Source: JALXCG01 sp026991065 [NCBI: Gemmatimonadota bacterium]
GTDB taxonomy: Bacteria > GCA-2686955
Direction of reading: 5' to 3'
NCBI GenBank assembly: GCA_026991065.1
Contig: JALXCG010000124.1
Coordinates: 1-8,101 of the forward strand
DNA: 8,101 nucleotides
Shown here: in pieces, positions 6,220 through 8,101 of the stretch
Layout of the letters: each line of letters begins with the position of its first letter
How positions within the stretch are numbered: the first letter of the stretch is position 1
Made by a program: the position numbers and the translations under genes
Notes under the pieces: generated by a model
Databases searched by the model: none
What the model was told of the DNA's origin: nothing
The model's input: the letters and a program-made list of their open reading frames with translations, nothing else

Positions 6220-7590
6220 ATGCTGATTGCTGGTGCCTTTCCCCGTCGGGGGGAGCAGGGGGACATTCGTGTGCTGATTCCGACCGCGGAAGCCAGGTCG
6301 CTGCTGGTGCGCCTGGCCGAGTTGTCGGGACGCCCCCTGGTTCTCTTGGGCAACGAAGGTGAGGAGATCTGTCGCTCGGACGATGGTCCGCGACACCTTT
6401 TTGGGGGCAGCCGGGGTGCGCTGGCTCCGATCGAGGTGCAGGGGGTGCGCCTGGGGATGGTTCATCTACTGGGAGCGGATGCCGAGAGTGCGGCCGGGCA
6501 GAACTTGGCTCAACTGATTGCCGCGTGTGTGATCGATCGGGCGGTGGCGGCGCTTGCGACGCGGCGCTCACCCTTTACCCCGTTGGCGGCGGCGGAGCGC
6601 GGGATCGACCGTGCTGTGTTGCAGGATCTTCGGCGGATTCTTAGTCTTCTGCGCCGGGCGGGCGGTGGTGGCACAGTGGCGATTCTGCAGCGCCGCAACG
6701 CCACGCCGGATCTCCTTGATCTGGTGCTGACCCGAGGCATTGTCGCGGGGCCGAATGTTGTGCTGCGCGCGGCGGCCGGCCCATTGAACGAGGCATTGAA
6801 AGCGGAACGACCGCTGCGGGTGGAGGTCGTGCCGGGCAAACATGATTTCCTGGCGCGGGTGCTTGGAGAGCGGGAGTGGCTCCTGGCTCCGCTGCGCTCG
6901 GAGGGGCGCGACGAGGTGCTGGGATTGCTGACGATCGGGAGTCCACCCGCCGCCGGTTTTGCCGCCGATCTGCCCGCCGTGGCGGAGGAACTCGCGGTGT
7001 TGGCGGGAAATGTGCTGGACCGCGCGCGCTCACTGGCCACCGGGAGGCAGGTGCTGCTGGAGTCGATTCAGACGCTCGTAAATGTGGCAGAAGGCAACGG
7101 CGTCGAGGCAGGGCATGGGGCGCGAACCGCGAATCTGGCGGTGCGTGTGGGGGCGCTGATGGGGCTTGAGCGGGCTCGCATTCACGAGTTGGAGATTGCG
7201 GCGTCGCTGCACGACCTTGGCAAGATCGGGACCGAGGGCCTGGGAAATACACGGGTGCGCGAGCAGCACGCCGAGTGGGGGGCCGCCCTGCTGGAAACCG
7301 CGACCTCTTTTTCTCACTTGGCGCCCGCTGTGCGCTACCACCATTCCCGCTGGGACGGCGAGGGCAACAGCGATGGGCGACGGGGGGAAGATCTGCCGCT
7401 GCCGGCACGGATTATCGCGGTGTGCGATGCGTTGGATCATGCGCGTTCCGGACGCCGCTCTGATCCGGTCGACGGGACTCTTCTGGTCGCATCGTTGGCG
7501 GCGCGTGAAGGGGCCTTTGACCCGGCGGTATTGGCCGCGGCATCGCGCGCCTTTCAGTCGCGGTGTGACGCGCCGAGTGGGGATGGTTGA
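6220..7590 (+). CDS. PocR/GAF-like sensor with divergent HD-GYP domain
   Basis: HD-GYP domains usually hydrolyse cyclic di-GMP. I chose ATG 6220 (456 residues) because GGAG at 6210-6213 lies 6 bases upstream; GTG 6187 would add 11 residues. Residues ~18-85 (from IPTAEARSLLVRLAELSG, through CRSDD, to PIEVQGVRLGMVHLLG) resemble a PocR-type sensory domain. Residues ~140-270 look like a GAF domain. The HD domain spans about 280-425: His299 in HGARTA, HD at 331-332 in LHDLGKIG, His350, HH at 374-375 and Asp403 in VCDALDH, so the usual metal ligands appear present. Three departures stand out: HHE is HHS, the GYP of DGxGYPxG is GNS (382-384), and the loop between GKIG and the third His is about ten residues shorter than usual. 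No membrane segment is seen, so it is probably cytoplasmic. Whether it hydrolyses cyclic di-GMP is open. Confidence 0.78.
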   Translation: MLIAGAFPRRGEQGDIRVLIPTAEARSLLVRLAELSGRPLVLLGNEGEEICRSDDGPRHLFGGSRGALAPIEVQGVRLGMVHLLGADAESAAGQNLAQLIAACVIDRAVAALATRRSPFTPLAAAERGIDRAVLQDLRRILSLLRRAGGGGTVAILQRRNATPDLLDLVLTRGIVAGPNVVLRAAAGPLNEALKAERPLRVEVVPGKHDFLARVLGEREWLLAPLRSEGRDEVLGLLTIGSPPAAGFAADLPAVAEELAVLAGNVLDRARSLATGRQVLLESIQTLVNVAEGNGVEAGHGARTANLAVRVGALMGLERARIHELEIAASLHDLGKIGTEGLGNTRVREQHAEWGAALLETATSFSHLAPAVRYHHSRWDGEGNSDGRRGEDLPLPARIIAVCDALDHARSGRRSDPVDGTLLVASLAAREGAFDPAVLAAASRAFQSRCDAPSGDG

Positions 7591-7616
7591 GCATGAAGGG
7601 GGTGTCGGCCTATATT
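7587..7616 (+). promoter_or_regulatory. Putative sigma-70-type promoter
   Basis: TTGAGC at 7587-7592 and TATATT at 7611-7616 are separated by 18 bases. Transcription would begin near 7623. The -35 box overlaps the stop codon of the preceding gene. It would drive the rhomboid gene with a ~130-base leader, or a small RNA. This is the best promoter match in the window apart from the tRNA one. Confidence 0.55.
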
Positions 7617-7621
7617 CGGTA

Positions 7622-7737
7622 GGGGCGGCGGCTGATCCCGAGAGCGAAGAGCGTCGTCGCCAACGCGCCGGCTGCACAGCCGTCCAACTCCGCATTGATC
7701 CGTTCGTTGACGCAGTGAGCGGATCCAGTTCCACGCC
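7622..7737 (+). ncRNA. Candidate structured leader or small RNA upstream of rhomboid gene
   Basis: The region between the putative promoter and the rhomboid start can fold back on itself. GGCG near 7624-7627 pairs with CGCC at 7734-7737. CTGATCC (7632-7638) pairs with GGATCCAG (7721-7728) around one bulged base. GCGTC (7651-7655) pairs with GACGC (7709-7713), continued by AACG/CGTT after a bulge. A small GGCT/AGCC hairpin sits inside. The long closing stem with internal bubbles is loosely like 6S RNA, but it is shorter and I cannot match a known family. No T-tract terminator follows, which favours an mRNA leader. Confidence 0.3.
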
Positions 7738-7755
7738 ACCCGGGTAGATTGCCAA

Positions 7756-8101
7756 ATGGACTACTACGACGATCGGCCGAGACCACGATTTGGACCGTCG
7801 GCGTTGACGCCGGCTGTGCGCGGTTTGGTAATGGCCTGCGTCGGCCTTTTTCTCCTGCAGCGGATGCTCGATCTTTTGTCGGGCGGCGGTGTGACGCCGG
7901 AGATCAACGGTTTTCTCGGCATGGTCCCGCAAAAGGCGTTGCTGACCGGCCATGTCTGGCAATTCGTCACCTATTTGTTTGTGCATGGCAGCGTTGTCCA
8001 CATCCTTTTCAATATGTATTTTCTCTGGATGGTGGGATGCCCGCTGGAGGAACGCTGGGGCAGCCGCCGCTTCCTGCGGTTTTTCTTTGGGACTGGAATC
8101 G
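7756..8101 (+). CDS. Rhomboid family intramembrane serine protease (3' partial)
   Basis: Rhomboids cleave transmembrane proteins within the inner membrane using a Ser-His pair. The first 115 residues are present and the frame is open at the window end. A short polar N-terminus (MDYYDDRPRPRFGPSALTPA) is followed by helix 1 (~21-41). The conserved block follows: GHVWQFVTYLFVHGSVVHIL and then FNMYFLWMVG, containing the HxxxN motif (His82, Asn86) of the second helix. The LEERWGSRRFL loop-type segment at 97-107 is also characteristic. The catalytic GxSG and second His would lie beyond the window, so activity cannot be judged. ATG 7756 is chosen because the protein starts where rhomboids of this type usually do; the ribosome-binding site is weak. 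It follows a promoter-like site at 7587-7616. Confidence 0.9.
   Translation, partial: MDYYDDRPRPRFGPSALTPAVRGLVMACVGLFLLQRMLDLLSGGGVTPEINGFLGMVPQKALLTGHVWQFVTYLFVHGSVVHILFNMYFLWMVGCPLEERWGSRRFLRFFFGTGI

Noticed and set aside
5547-6353. Minus-strand frame spanning the end of dsbD and the following intergenic region
   Set aside because: Low-complexity Arg/His/Pro-rich translation, no family resemblance and no good start context; antisense shadow.
7166-7747. Plus-strand frame overlapping the HD gene and the leader region
   Set aside because: It is out of frame with the recognisable HD domain, and its translation is Arg/Trp/Cys-rich without any motif.
1-8101. CRISPR arrays, transposons, prophage or defence genes
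   Set aside because: No regularly spaced repeats, transposase, integrase or phage-like protein was seen on either strand.

Overview
The window is an ordinary stretch of bacterial chromosome, GC-rich by eye (about 60-65%), with every protein gene on the + strand. Nothing in it is phage, plasmid or insertion sequence. Gene content and the tRNA-Gly(GCC)/Cys(GCA)/Leu(UAA) order fit a Gram-negative bacterium with a periplasm, since it has a full-length DsbD. That tRNA order is the same as glyW-cysT-leuZ of Escherichia coli. I cannot name the phylum from sequence alone; a deltaproteobacterium or an uncultured relative is plausible. The first 33 bases are an exact inverted copy of bases 66-98 and look like a fold-back artefact at a contig end.

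Layout. (1) 33-3336: the 3' end of rpsA (ribosomal protein S1), an undescribed 48-residue single-helix membrane protein, a galactose-1-phosphate uridylyltransferase family gene (galT type), and glycogen synthase glgA. The genes are packed with gaps of 3, 12 and 43 bases, so they may be read as one unit. (2) 3381-3905: a promoter-like site and three tRNA genes, all with encoded CCA. The spacers are long (109 and 135 bases) and hold strong hairpins, including an intrinsic-terminator-like one between tRNA-Cys and tRNA-Leu. (3) 3915-4006: nested inverted repeats and a possible operator/promoter ahead of dsbD. (4) 4050-6032: dsbD with all three redox modules. (5) 6220-7590: a sensor protein with a PocR/GAF-like N-terminal half and a divergent HD-GYP domain. 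It keeps the metal-ligand residues but has lost the GYP signature. (6) 7587-7755: a good sigma-70-type promoter over the stop codon of the HD-GYP gene, then a roughly 130-base potentially structured leader or small RNA. (7) 7756-8101: the 5' end of a rhomboid intramembrane protease gene, cut by the window edge.

How the parts relate. GalT-family protein and GlgA both handle nucleotide sugars or hexose-1-phosphate and probably feed glycogen metabolism. DsbD carries electrons from cytoplasmic thioredoxin to periplasmic thiol proteins. The HD protein is probably a signalling hydrolase or a sensor that has lost catalysis. I found no convincing new multi-gene system. The items most worth checking are the divergent HD-GYP protein, the structured leader before the rhomboid gene, the small membrane protein, and the substrate of the GalT-family enzyme.
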